Positions 7,575 to 15,752 of a stretch of 17,077 bases of DNA are shown here, one piece after another. The notes under the pieces were generated by a model that ran no database searches, was not told the DNA's origin, and was given only the letters and a program-made list of their open reading frames with translations. Position 1 is the stretch's first letter, and every line of letters starts with the position of its first letter. This stretch comes from an uncultured Erysipelotrichaceae bacterium (GTDB taxonomy: Bacteria; Bacillota_I; Bacilli_A; RF39; UBA660): the NCBI GenBank assembly GCA_902783405.1, contig CACZQZ010000003.1:1-17077 (forward strand), written 5' to 3'. Both the position numbers and the translations under genes were made by a program.

Positions 7575-9941
7575 TTATCTTGTTTTTCCTTCGTCTTTAA
7601 CTTGCCATATCATATTTTGTACTTTATTTTTAATTTCTTCCAAAACGATTAACTGATTTTTAGTATAATGTTGCTTATTGTTTTCAAAAATTGTACAAGC
7701 TTCTCCATACTCATGAAGAAAATCATCTTTTTCACGAATACTCTCATCATTATTTAATTTTTCAAGTAAAGTGTTCCATCTTTGCATCTCATGATTATAA
7801 GCGCCTTGTCTAACTTCTGATTCTTTTTGCTTTGTTCTAAAATCTAAAAATTTATTTTTACTTTCACCAATTAATTTAACATAAGCATTTAAACTATCAT
7901 ATTGTTCTTTTGATAAAGAATCTTTTGCTTCTTGCAGTAATTGTTTTGTTTCCTCATATTCTTTGTCAATATCTTCTCCATTAAGCATCCTTTTAAGTAA
8001 CTCTTCTAAGTATTTCTTCTCTCCTTCATAAGCTTCAGCACTTTCTTCTTCCCTTATTTTATCTGAATTATACTTAGCAATAGCTTTAATTTGCTTTTGT
8101 GTTTTTCCAATAAATTCACTATTTTTTTGATATATTTTTTCTTTAATTGGTTCAATCTTATTTTTATAGAATTCAATTTCGTTATTTAATTTTTTAATTT
8201 GTTGTTTTAAATCAGTAATGACAAGACTAGTCGATCCTTTATAGAGAAGTTCATCTAATTGATCTTCTAAGTCTTTTTTCTTATTCATAAGTTTAGAAAT
8301 TTCCCTTGCACTTAAATTAATAATATCTTCTAATTTTGTTTTCTCATTTTTTTCTGCAGTTAAATTAGTAGAATTATTATTTTCTGATTCTACAGTTTCT
8401 TCATTTTTTTCTTCAACTTGCATTTCTAATGCTTTATTTTTAAGTTCAACTACTTTTCCTTCAATATATTTATAAACCATTGCATGAACAGCATCGTTTA
8501 GCTTTAACTTTGAAATAGTAGCTAAAAATTCATCACATTCTTTAGAATATTCAATAGGGTCTTCAATTTGTTTTCCTTCTAAATAATTTAATTTAGTTAA
8601 AGCACTATTGTGGTCAAAAACTTCTCCTTTCACTTTGATATTTACAATTTTCTCTTTATAAGTATTTGCCATATCTTCATTAATCATTCCATCATTCAAT
8701 AATGATTCAATTCTATTTAATAATTCTTCTTTTTCTTGTTCAATAGAATTTCCTTCTTCTGCTTTTGATACTAAAGATTCTAAGGATTTTTCTAAATCTT
8801 GTAAAACATCCTTTTTTTGTTGTAATAAGGATTCAAATTTTTTCATTTCTGCTAAAATTTCATTTCCTTTATTTTGTAACGTACCATTATTACCAAAGAA
8901 ATCTCCTTTATCAAGCAGCGTATTAAAGGAAGACATCATCTTTTCTAATTCAGAAACGGTTGACTCCATTTCTTTAGAATCTTCTGATACTGTAACAGGT
9001 TCTAATGTTGTTTCTTCTAAATCGTTTCCCTCGTTGCTTTCATTTTCTACTTCATTCTCATCTTCAGGTACAAATGATGCATTATCATCTTCTTCAAATT
9101 GTTCATCATCAGGTAATGAAATGCTACGTGAATATGTTTCATCTAATTCTTGTTCATTTTCTTCATCCAAATAATAGTTATTTGTATATGCGGCAAGGTC
9201 TACTCTTTCTTTTGGGAAAATACCATATTTATCATATAATTTCAATAGTTCATCTGCTTCTTCATAATATTCTAAGTTATCTTTCTTATTGTCCGCAATT
9301 TTTTCCTTCAAAGAAACAATTTGATTCCAATCTTCACCGCAAAGTTGTTTATACCATAATGAACTAGTTTCAATCTCATTTAAATCAATCGTATTATTAA
9401 ACAAATCAATTAAAGATTTTAGTTCTTTTTCATCCGTAATATACTCAATTTTAGCCGAAAGAATAACATAAACAGAGTAAATCTTTTCTTTAAAATCTTC
9501 ATCACTTATATTTGGAGACATTTTAAGAGCACTAATACATCTTTCAAGTTCTTCTATATCTTTCATTCCTATTGTATACACATTTTCATTAGCTTTATCT
9601 ACAAAGTGATTCACACCATTTTCAGCAGCTACGACTGATAATCTAGAATACAAATCGTCTTTTTTACTAGAATCTAGATTAGTATCTTTATCTACCACTT
9701 CTAATGCATCTAAATAAGCAGTGTTAATATAGTCATATGATTTATTTTTTTCAAGTGCTTTTTCTGCATCTTCAACTAAACGTTCTGGATTCTTTTTAAA
9801 CATCTTTTTGGCAAACATCCCAAAACGACGTAAAAAAGATATATTTTTCTTATCTACTCTAGCTCCTTTATTTCCAGAAATTTTTGCATTTCCAGAATAT
9901 TCATTTTCATCAAAATCTATTATTTCATAATTATTATCCAT
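7575..9941 (-). CDS. Large acidic coiled-coil protein of unknown function
   Basis: A 788-residue protein I do not recognise. There is no signal peptide or membrane segment, so it should be cytoplasmic. Layout: residues 31-50 form a basic, hydrophobic patch (KKNISFLRRF, then GMFAKKMFKK) that could be an amphipathic membrane-touching helix (inference); 51-250 is helix-rich; 258-327 is a very acidic, Ser/Thr-containing low-complexity linker; 328-415 and about 535-605 have heptad-like Leu/Ile/Lys/Glu patterns of coiled coils, separated by an Asn/Glu-rich stretch (505-535); the remainder is charged helix. The ATG at 9939-9941 is preceded by AGGAGG; the in-frame codons further upstream overlap the DUF1292 gene and are not used. 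That gene ends 2 bases before this start, so the pair is almost certainly co-translated. A scaffold or division/chromosome-related adaptor is conceivable, but nothing in the sequence proves it. Confidence 0.85.
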   Translation of the reverse strand: MDNNYEIIDFDENEYSGNAKISGNKGARVDKKNISFLRRFGMFAKKMFKKNPERLVEDAEKALEKNKSYDYINTAYLDALEVVDKDTNLDSSKKDDLYSRLSVVAAENGVNHFVDKANENVYTIGMKDIEELERCISALKMSPNISDEDFKEKIYSVYVILSAKIEYITDEKELKSLIDLFNNTIDLNEIETSSLWYKQLCGEDWNQIVSLKEKIADNKKDNLEYYEEADELLKLYDKYGIFPKERVDLAAYTNNYYLDEENEQELDETYSRSISLPDDEQFEEDDNASFVPEDENEVENESNEGNDLEETTLEPVTVSEDSKEMESTVSELEKMMSSFNTLLDKGDFFGNNGTLQNKGNEILAEMKKFESLLQQKKDVLQDLEKSLESLVSKAEEGNSIEQEKEELLNRIESLLNDGMINEDMANTYKEKIVNIKVKGEVFDHNSALTKLNYLEGKQIEDPIEYSKECDEFLATISKLKLNDAVHAMVYKYIEGKVVELKNKALEMQVEEKNEETVESENNNSTNLTAEKNEKTKLEDIINLSAREISKLMNKKKDLEDQLDELLYKGSTSLVITDLKQQIKKLNNEIEFYKNKIEPIKEKIYQKNSEFIGKTQKQIKAIAKYNSDKIREEESAEAYEGEKKYLEELLKRMLNGEDIDKEYEETKQLLQEAKDSLSKEQYDSLNAYVKLIGESKNKFLDFRTKQKESEVRQGAYNHEMQRWNTLLEKLNNDESIREKDDFLHEYGEACTIFENNKQHYTKNQLIVLEEIKNKVQNMIWQVKDEGKTR

Positions 9942-9943
9942 AA

Positions 9944-10213
9944 CTAAACCTCCTGACCTTTTTTTATGGATGTTCTCATAACATCTTTGATTTTTGCCCA
10001 TTCATCATCTGTTTCTATAGTTTTAAATTCATATCCTTTATCAGAAGAAACTACTTCTGATGCATATATTGTAGCAAGATCATGTTCATCTGTTTCATTA
10101 AATGTATAAAGAACATATTCTTTATCCTCATAATCTTTTAATGTAAAATATAATAATATCTCGGCATTAACCATTTCTCCGTTTTTGTTTTCAATTAATA
10201 TTGTATTACCCAC
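9944..10213 (-). CDS. DUF1292 family protein (YrzB-like)
   Basis: Small acidic protein of 89 aa with the DUF1292 pattern: a beta-strand start with (I/V)(L/I)xxxxGExVNAEILLYFTL, then KEYVLYTF, then a segment ending in the typical DDEWAKIKDV. In Bacillota this family is widespread and uncharacterised; in Bacillus the member is YrzB. No membrane segment. The start is a GTG (10211-10213), preceded by AAGGGGAT at about six bases; the ATG nearby is in another frame. It is the first gene after a consensus-like promoter and lies 2 bases before the 788-residue coiled-coil gene, whose AGGAGG ribosome site is made of this gene's last codons. The linkage suggests the two products act in one process, which is inference. 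Confidence 0.82.
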   Translation of the reverse strand: MGNTILIENKNGEMVNAEILLYFTLKDYEDKEYVLYTFNETDEHDLATIYASEVVSSDKGYEFKTIETDDEWAKIKDVMRTSIKKGQEV

Positions 10214-10237
10214 GAAATCATCCCCTTATCTTTTTTC

Positions 10238-10266
10238 ATTATAGCATGTTTTTTCGCTATTTACAA
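10238..10266 (-). promoter_or_regulatory. Sigma-A-type promoter of the DUF1292/coiled-coil operon
   Basis: Minus-strand TTGTAA (10261-10266) and TATAAT (10238-10243) are 17 bases apart, followed by a short leader with the AAGGGGAT ribosome site before the GTG start. It begins about 20 bases after the preceding terminator's T tract. Confidence 0.78.
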
Positions 10267-10285
10267 CTAAATTTTGACAGAATGA

Positions 10286-10313
10286 AAGAAAAAAAGGCAT
10301 AATTTTAGCCTTT
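10286..10313 (-). terminator. Intrinsic terminator enclosing the stop codon of the membrane protein gene
   Basis: Minus-strand AAAGGC (10308-10313) pairs with GCCTTT (10293-10298) around a 9-base loop, followed by a run of T. The 5' arm is the Lys-Gly codons and the TAA stop (10305-10307) starts the loop. A new promoter follows directly. Confidence 0.75.
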
Positions 10314-11708
10314 GTAATGAGTCAAATTTAACCATTTACTTAATTTTTCATTTTTAGATATGTTATCTATAATTTCATTATAATGTTGTTCTGTTAATTT
10401 TTCATAAGATATAGAATTTTCTTTTAAATTTTTAGGTAATTTTACTTCTTGTCCGATGGTATTTTTATAACGACCATTTATAATGATATTATTATCTTCA
10501 TTTTTAATGCTTAATTTTATTTTTCCATTATATTTATCTTGATTAGTGATGATTAAATTTCCAGAAACATTATCATTAATTTCATTAAAACTAAGGTCTA
10601 TATTTTTTTCTGTCACCTTCAATGTACCAGTAACATTTATTTTATCATGAATCAAATAGTGTATTTCATTATCTTTCATACTGAAAGAAAACTTTTGTAC
10701 ATTGTTTTCACTAAAAATCATAATTTTTTCATTTTCTTTAGGAAAATATTCTATTTTTTCATTATTCCCTACAATTTCATATTTAATTGGTTCATTAAAC
10801 AAACTCTTAAAGTATACCGAAAAATTAAAAGTATTACCATTTAAATAGTTTTTATTTGAAATTTCACTTTTTTCATGTGCTAGTATTTCTTTTATTTGAT
10901 TTATATCAATATCAATATATTTTGATATGATTTCTAAAAATTTATCATCTTTTAGAATTTCTTTTAATACAAATTCATAACTATCTTTAAAATTTTCTTC
11001 ATCTAAAATATAATTTATTTTTAGGGCTGTAATGGTTTTATCTTCCATAGATACTTTATCTCTTGTTTTTGTAAAATCATCATCTTGTAGTGATTCCAAA
11101 ACTAAATTTTTTGTACTTTGAATGATATAATCAAAGTCCTCTTCTCGGATTGATGAATTATCAAAAATATTTTCATACTTTTTTACTTCAACAGAAATAT
11201 ATTTCGAAAATAAATCTTTAAGTTCTAAATATAATATATTATCAGTTCCATAAGTTCGAATATCTATAAGTGTTTTTTCATCATAGTATGTCTGTAATTG
11301 ATAAAGTAAATTTTGTTTTTTATAATCATGAAAGATAGTATAATCTAAACTATATTTTTCTAAGTCTTTTAAATTTTTATCATTAGAATCAACGTCAACA
11401 GATAGACTACCTACCATTTTTAAGGTAGAATTTCTTGATTCATCTCCAATAGTATTATTAAAGAAATGAGTTTGCTTGGAAACAAAATCAGCATACTCTT
11501 GATTAATAGCATACAAGAATAATGTTTTGGAGTTTTTTCCAAAGAATAGAAATAAACAAGTAACAATCAAAAACGAAAGAAGCAATCCTAAAGATACAAA
11601 AAAAACTCTTTTTCCTTGTTTTTTTGTTTCTGTAATAGTAATTTGATTTGACTCTTGTTTTACATTTTCTTTAGAAACAGATTCGTTAGCTATATGATTT
11701 TCATCCAT
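10305..11708 (-). CDS. Single-pass membrane protein, large extracytoplasmic domain, unknown function
   Basis: A 467-residue protein I do not recognise. Residues 1-33 are a polar, Glu/Asn/Lys-rich cytoplasmic tail, 34-56 (KRVFFVSLGL onwards, ending LFLFFGK) form one membrane helix, and about 410 residues follow outside. The outer part alternates beta-like stretches (TLKMVGSLSVDVDSND; NILYLELKDL; NFSVYFKSL; ENKI-type strands; TLKVTEKNIDLSF; GKIKLSIKNED; NNIIINGRYKN) with helical parts, the look of a lipoprotein-like beta sheet domain, but I cannot name the family. The ATG at 11706-11708 follows GAGGAGAG; an in-frame TTG five codons upstream is inside that ribosome site. It has its own promoter and a terminator overlapping its stop, so it is likely a one-gene transcript. 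Its position between replication and DUF1292 genes gives no clear hint to function. Confidence 0.85.
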   Translation of the reverse strand: MDENHIANESVSKENVKQESNQITITETKKQGKRVFFVSLGLLLSFLIVTCLFLFFGKNSKTLFLYAINQEYADFVSKQTHFFNNTIGDESRNSTLKMVGSLSVDVDSNDKNLKDLEKYSLDYTIFHDYKKQNLLYQLQTYYDEKTLIDIRTYGTDNILYLELKDLFSKYISVEVKKYENIFDNSSIREEDFDYIIQSTKNLVLESLQDDDFTKTRDKVSMEDKTITALKINYILDEENFKDSYEFVLKEILKDDKFLEIISKYIDIDINQIKEILAHEKSEISNKNYLNGNTFNFSVYFKSLFNEPIKYEIVGNNEKIEYFPKENEKIMIFSENNVQKFSFSMKDNEIHYLIHDKINVTGTLKVTEKNIDLSFNEINDNVSGNLIITNQDKYNGKIKLSIKNEDNNIIINGRYKNTIGQEVKLPKNLKENSISYEKLTEQHYNEIIDNISKNEKLSKWLNLTHYKG

Positions 11709-11731
11709 ATAATCTCTCCTCAATTTATTAT

Positions 11732-11760
11732 ATTATATCATTACACAATTATAAACTCAA
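11732..11760 (-). promoter_or_regulatory. Sigma-A-type promoter of the single-pass membrane protein gene
   Basis: Minus-strand TTGAGT (11755-11760) and TATAAT (11732-11737) are 17 bases apart, with the ribosome site GAGGAGAG shortly downstream. No hairpin terminator was seen after the RNB-like gene, so read-through from the dnaB operon may also feed this gene. Confidence 0.7.
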
Positions 11761-11776
11761 GATGTTTTTGATAGAC

Positions 11777-14700
11777 TCATTTTCTACGTAATTTCTTTAC
11801 TAATGCCAATTCATTTTGAAAAGATATGTGCCAATCTCTTTGTACATTTAAATATTTACTTAATTCTTCTACTTTTATTTTATCTTTTATTTTTTCCTCT
11901 GGTGGAATTATATTGTTTTTATATTTTCGAATGATTTCCTGGTTATAGTGAGAAGCAAAATTTCTACTAGGACGAGTAACTTCTGTATAGTGTTTTACAT
12001 GTAAACCTATATGTCCAAAGCTTTCTGAAGAATAAAATGATGGGTGATAAATTTTACTAAAAAGATGGATAATTTCATCAAACCGAGAATCTGTTTGATA
12101 TCGTTCTTTAAGCTCTAAAATTTTAGTATCAATGTCTTCTGTTTTATTATTACGATACAAAACAGGAATATCATTTTCATAGGAAAGTGATGCTAAAAAG
12201 CGATTTAAAAGAATAGTATATTCTGAAATCAAATGTTCTCCTACTTTACTTTGAACAAATAATTTTTGTTTTTCTTTAGATGAAGAAATATCTAATCTCT
12301 CTACTTTTAGTTTATATGATAATGTTGAAAATTCTTCAATCTCTTTTTTAAAAGGACTCGGTTCTTCTTTTATTAAAATATTATGGATATCTTCAAATGT
12401 TAAGTTTTTCTTTACTTTAATGACTGCATCTAAACACTCAAAATCTTCTATTTCTAAATTTTGGTTTAATATGAAAAGATAGGCTTGAACAGGTCTTTTC
12501 TCATTTTCTTTTAAATTCAAACCATTTTGAATCATAGTTGTAGGAAACATAGGAACATTATTTTCACTATAACATCTTCTTTTTATTTCTTCTTCTAAAA
12601 ATGGATTTTCTTGTGTATAAAAATTCGTATCTATGATATAAACACCAACTTCTATTTTCCCATCATCTAATTCTTTTAGCGAAATAGCATTTTCATAATT
12701 TTTCGTTTTATTACTATCGATTGTAAAGATTTCTTTTTCTGTTAAATCACATCTTTTCTTAAAATCTGGCTTTTTATTTTGATAACACTTTAAAATTTCT
12801 TCTGGATAATCTTTTGTCATATGATATTTTAAATATATTTGTTCTACCGTTTTCTTCTTTTTAGAGGCTTTGTATTGTAAGCTTTTTATCATTTCTTTAG
12901 CATGAAATTCAAATGTTGATAGTTTTTCTTTTTCAAAGTATTCTTGTAATTTTTGAAGTTTTAAAGTTCCTTCTAATAACTCATACAAAGAAACACTTAC
13001 TGTATCCATATCCATAAATGTTTCTAAAACTTTTTCATAATATAAAATGTCTTCTAGTAACTGATTTTGAAGTGATTCTATAAAGTAGTCTAAGACAACT
13101 AAAAATAATGATTTACTATTTTCATCTTTAAGTTTTAAAACAGAAGGAAAGTTTTTTAAAAGTTCTAATACGTAAAAATAATCTTTTTGTTCAAATATAA
13201 CACAAGTTGCTAAATGATATAAATCTGGATCTCCATTATTATAGTCTTTTAATTTTTGTTTTCTCTTTTTTCCTTCGTATTGATAGTTTAAAACTGTATA
13301 TTCTAAAATTCTATGTATATCTTTTAAAAACTCATAATTTTCTCGTTTTTTTAATGTGTCTAATTTGTTTTTCTCATCTTCTAATTTTTTAGAGCATGTT
13401 TTTTTAATAACATATATTTTTTCTAAGATAACACTCCTATTTTTTAAATCTAACTTATCTGTATTGTAATTGATATAATTCATGATATTGATAATTGTCC
13501 TCTTTTTATGATCGTCTTCTAGTGAAAAATCATTTATACTTTCATTTAACAAATCTGTTAGTTCATATAACAAATCATCATTAGAAATGTTTAATAAATC
13601 TCTTATCTTAGTAATAGAATATGGCCTTTTTCTTTTAATCATTGTAGATAATAATTCTTTTGTTTCTATTGTATCTATTGAATCTATCTTCTCTTTAATT
13701 GATTCTTTTTTCTTTTTAGAAGGATTTTTTTTACGTTTTTTTTGAAATTCTAAAATAAAAGAAATATAATTATAAAATTGATGCATAAGTTTATTTTCTT
13801 GAATACTTAAATTAGATTCACATTTGTTTTTGATTTCTTCCAATAATTCAGCATTTATATCATTTAAATCCGTTTCTATTTTGCTAATTCGAATATGAAA
13901 TAAATCTTCTAAATATTTCTCTTCTTTGAGGGATAATTTTAATTTAGGACAATGAACTTTCATTAGTACAGATTGAGTTTTTTTAATATTATTCAATTTT
14001 TCTATGGTATATTCAATATAATTTATTTCTCTAGACAAATCACTAATAATTCTTATTTCATTTTTATCCTCTTTAGTTACTATTAGTTTTTCTTCTAATT
14101 GTTTCTTTTTTTCTATTTTTAATTTTACATATTCACTTATCATATGTACTCTATCCTTATAATCTAAAAACGTGATATTTTCAAAGAAAAATTCTGATTC
14201 TTCTTTATTTGTCTTTAGCATTTCTGTTTCTAATAATTTAAAGTATTCATGGAATAATACATTTTCAATAGAAAGAAGATGTTGGAAGTAGATGTTGCTC
14301 GATGGAATTTTTCTCATTTTATTTTGATTTATTACAATATATTTTTGTAAAAAATTTATTTTATCTTTTTTAGTAATTTCATTTATTTTTTCTAACAAAG
14401 TATTTTGCCGTGTATTTTTATCTTTTAAATTCAATAAATAATTATCTAACTCATACAAATAATTCATATCTAAAGATGCTTTTTTTGTTATAACAAGTGG
14501 ATCAATTTTTTCATCCATAATACCTTCTAGTGTTTTTCTTTGATTTTTTGCATCTATTGCTTTATTTCTCATACTTATTACTTTAGTTTCTAATAAATTT
14601 AAAAATTTAATTTTATTTTTACTTATTTCTTTTTCAGGAAGAGAAATATAATGTCTTTTTTTCTTCCTTATATTTTTGATAAGATAACTAAAAAAAAGTA

Positions 14701-14827
14701 GTTTATCTTCATCTGAAAGAAGAGACGAAGTATTATCTAAAAAAGATAAATCTTCTTCTTTCAAGATAAGATAAGAAACTACTTTACGAGATAATTCTTC
14801 TAATTTTGTTACATCCGTTATTTTCAT
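11777..14827 (-). CDS. RNB (RNase II/R)-fold protein with degraded active site, in the dnaI operon
   Basis: 1016 residues from the ATG at 14825-14827; the GTG three codons upstream lies inside the ribosome site AGGTGAT. Residues 1 to about 690 are Lys/Glu-rich and helical with no domain I recognise. From about 700 to 968 the RNB signature is followed in order: FTIDSNKTKNYENAIS (701-716, compare FTIDxxxAKDxDDA), GKIEVGVYIIDTNFYT, VPMFPTTMIQNGLNL, VGEHLISEYTILLNRFLA with IPVLYRNN (compare EExMLxAN...PxLYRxH), FYSSESFGHIGL (compare Ys..n.GHFGL) and TRPSRN at 951-956 (compare TSPIRR). Of the four active-site Asp positions (E. coli RNase II 201, 207, 209, 210) only Asp704 remains; the others read Asn710, Glu712, Asn713. 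The cold-shock and S1 RNA-binding domains of RNase II/R are not visible. It starts 9 bases after dnaI. A weak or inactive nuclease that binds RNA is the simplest inference. Confidence 0.8.
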   Translation of the reverse strand: MKITDVTKLEELSRKVVSYLILKEEDLSFLDNTSSLLSDEDKLLFFSYLIKNIRKKKRHYISLPEKEISKNKIKFLNLLETKVISMRNKAIDAKNQRKTLEGIMDEKIDPLVITKKASLDMNYLYELDNYLLNLKDKNTRQNTLLEKINEITKKDKINFLQKYIVINQNKMRKIPSSNIYFQHLLSIENVLFHEYFKLLETEMLKTNKEESEFFFENITFLDYKDRVHMISEYVKLKIEKKKQLEEKLIVTKEDKNEIRIISDLSREINYIEYTIEKLNNIKKTQSVLMKVHCPKLKLSLKEEKYLEDLFHIRISKIETDLNDINAELLEEIKNKCESNLSIQENKLMHQFYNYISFILEFQKKRKKNPSKKKKESIKEKIDSIDTIETKELLSTMIKRKRPYSITKIRDLLNISNDDLLYELTDLLNESINDFSLEDDHKKRTIINIMNYINYNTDKLDLKNRSVILEKIYVIKKTCSKKLEDEKNKLDTLKKRENYEFLKDIHRILEYTVLNYQYEGKKRKQKLKDYNNGDPDLYHLATCVIFEQKDYFYVLELLKNFPSVLKLKDENSKSLFLVVLDYFIESLQNQLLEDILYYEKVLETFMDMDTVSVSLYELLEGTLKLQKLQEYFEKEKLSTFEFHAKEMIKSLQYKASKKKKTVEQIYLKYHMTKDYPEEILKCYQNKKPDFKKRCDLTEKEIFTIDSNKTKNYENAISLKELDDGKIEVGVYIIDTNFYTQENPFLEEEIKRRCYSENNVPMFPTTMIQNGLNLKENEKRPVQAYLFILNQNLEIEDFECLDAVIKVKKNLTFEDIHNILIKEEPSPFKKEIEEFSTLSYKLKVERLDISSSKEKQKLFVQSKVGEHLISEYTILLNRFLASLSYENDIPVLYRNNKTEDIDTKILELKERYQTDSRFDEIIHLFSKIYHPSFYSSESFGHIGLHVKHYTEVTRPSRNFASHYNQEIIRKYKNNIIPPEEKIKDKIKVEELSKYLNVQRDWHISFQNELALVKKLRRK

Positions 14828-14836
14828 GTGAATCAC

Positions 14837-15748
14837 CTATTTTCTTAAATTTTGACTAATCATTTTTTGTTCTACGGTTAATTGTTTTATTCTCTCAATT
14901 ACTCTTCTTGCTTTTACTTCATCAACTTTTCCTGAGGAAGTTTCAAGATGCTTTTCGAGCATTTCATAATCTAAATTCGATGTAAAAAATGTAGGTTTAT
15001 GCTCTTCCATTCTGTATTGAACTAAAGGACACAAGATTTCATCTCTTCCCCACAATGTTGTACTTTCTGCACCTATATCATCGATCAAAAGAACTTCCAC
15101 TTTTTTTATTTCATCAAATTTTTCTTTAAAATCAGATGAAAATGATGCTTTTAAATCTCTTAAAAATTCTGGCCAAAAAACAATAGCGCTACTAATTTTA
15201 TTTTTAGCAAGTTCATGAAATGTAGAAGCAATTAAATATGTTTTCCCGCATCCAAAGCTACCATGTAAATAAAGACCTTTCTGCTCCTTTTTTCCATAGT
15301 TATTTACGAAAGAAACCAAATATTTTATAACTTCTAATCTTTCTTTATCATCTTTATAAATATTTTTAAAGCAAGCGTCTTTTAAATTATCTTTCGTATA
15401 ATATAAATTAATATATTTTAAATATTCATTTTCTTTTTCTAATTTGATTTTTCTTTTACATTCCACGTATGAAAAAGTCAAATTGTTTCCACTTATTTTA
15501 GGTAAATAAGCATATCCTTCTATTTTGTTTTTACAGGCTAGTATACTTTTACAATGTTTACAATGATCAAATTCTTTAGAAGATTCTTCTAAATCAGTTC
15601 GGTACTTCATAAGAACATCTTCAGAGCAAGGAAGACTTTCTACAAACTCTCTAAAAATAGGTTCTTTTTTAGATTCAGCAAATGCTTTCCTTAATTCATT
15701 TGTCATCTTTTTTTTATCGTAATCTAAAAGCTCTTTAACTTTTTCCAT
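14837..15748 (-). CDS. dnaI: Primosomal helicase loader DnaI
   Basis: AAA+ protein that loads the replicative helicase (DnaC in Bacillus naming) at origins and at stalled forks. 303 aa, the usual length for DnaI. N-terminal helicase-binding part with a Cys cluster likely to hold zinc: Cys63, Cys66, Cys72 and possibly Cys97. The ATPase domain has Walker A GSFGCGKT at 163-170, Walker B VLLIDD ending at Asp223-Asp224, sensor-1 TSN at 256-258 and Arg residues at 281, 282 and 286 as finger candidates. The ATG at 15746-15748 follows AGAAGGG at about ten bases. It begins 4 bases after the dnaB stop, the dnaB-dnaI order known in Bacillus, so the two are one operon. In B. subtilis the next gene is ytxC; here the RNB-like gene takes that place. 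Confidence 0.95.
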   Translation of the reverse strand: MEKVKELLDYDKKKMTNELRKAFAESKKEPIFREFVESLPCSEDVLMKYRTDLEESSKEFDHCKHCKSILACKNKIEGYAYLPKISGNNLTFSYVECKRKIKLEKENEYLKYINLYYTKDNLKDACFKNIYKDDKERLEVIKYLVSFVNNYGKKEQKGLYLHGSFGCGKTYLIASTFHELAKNKISSAIVFWPEFLRDLKASFSSDFKEKFDEIKKVEVLLIDDIGAESTTLWGRDEILCPLVQYRMEEHKPTFFTSNLDYEMLEKHLETSSGKVDEVKARRVIERIKQLTVEQKMISQNLRK

Positions 15749-15752
15749 ATCA

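Noticed and set aside
9005..9367. Plus-strand open frame of 120 codons opposite the coiled-coil gene
   Set aside because: His/Leu-rich mirror of the acidic low-complexity region; no ribosome site or homology pattern.
10647..10844. Plus-strand open frame of 65 codons opposite the single-pass membrane protein gene
   Set aside because: Phe/Ile-rich shadow of AT-rich coding sequence, without a convincing ribosome site.
11709..11776. Search for a terminator after the RNB-like gene
   Set aside because: The two TGAGT motifs are direct, not inverted, repeats and there is no T run; no hairpin could be supported.
13207..13392. Plus-strand open frame of 61 codons opposite the RNB-like gene
   Set aside because: Short and hydrophobic only because it mirrors Lys/Glu codons; no other support.
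11777..14827. RNB-like gene as a pseudogene
   Set aside because: The frame is open for 1016 codons, with a good ribosome site and fold-defining motifs kept throughout; only the metal-site residues are changed.
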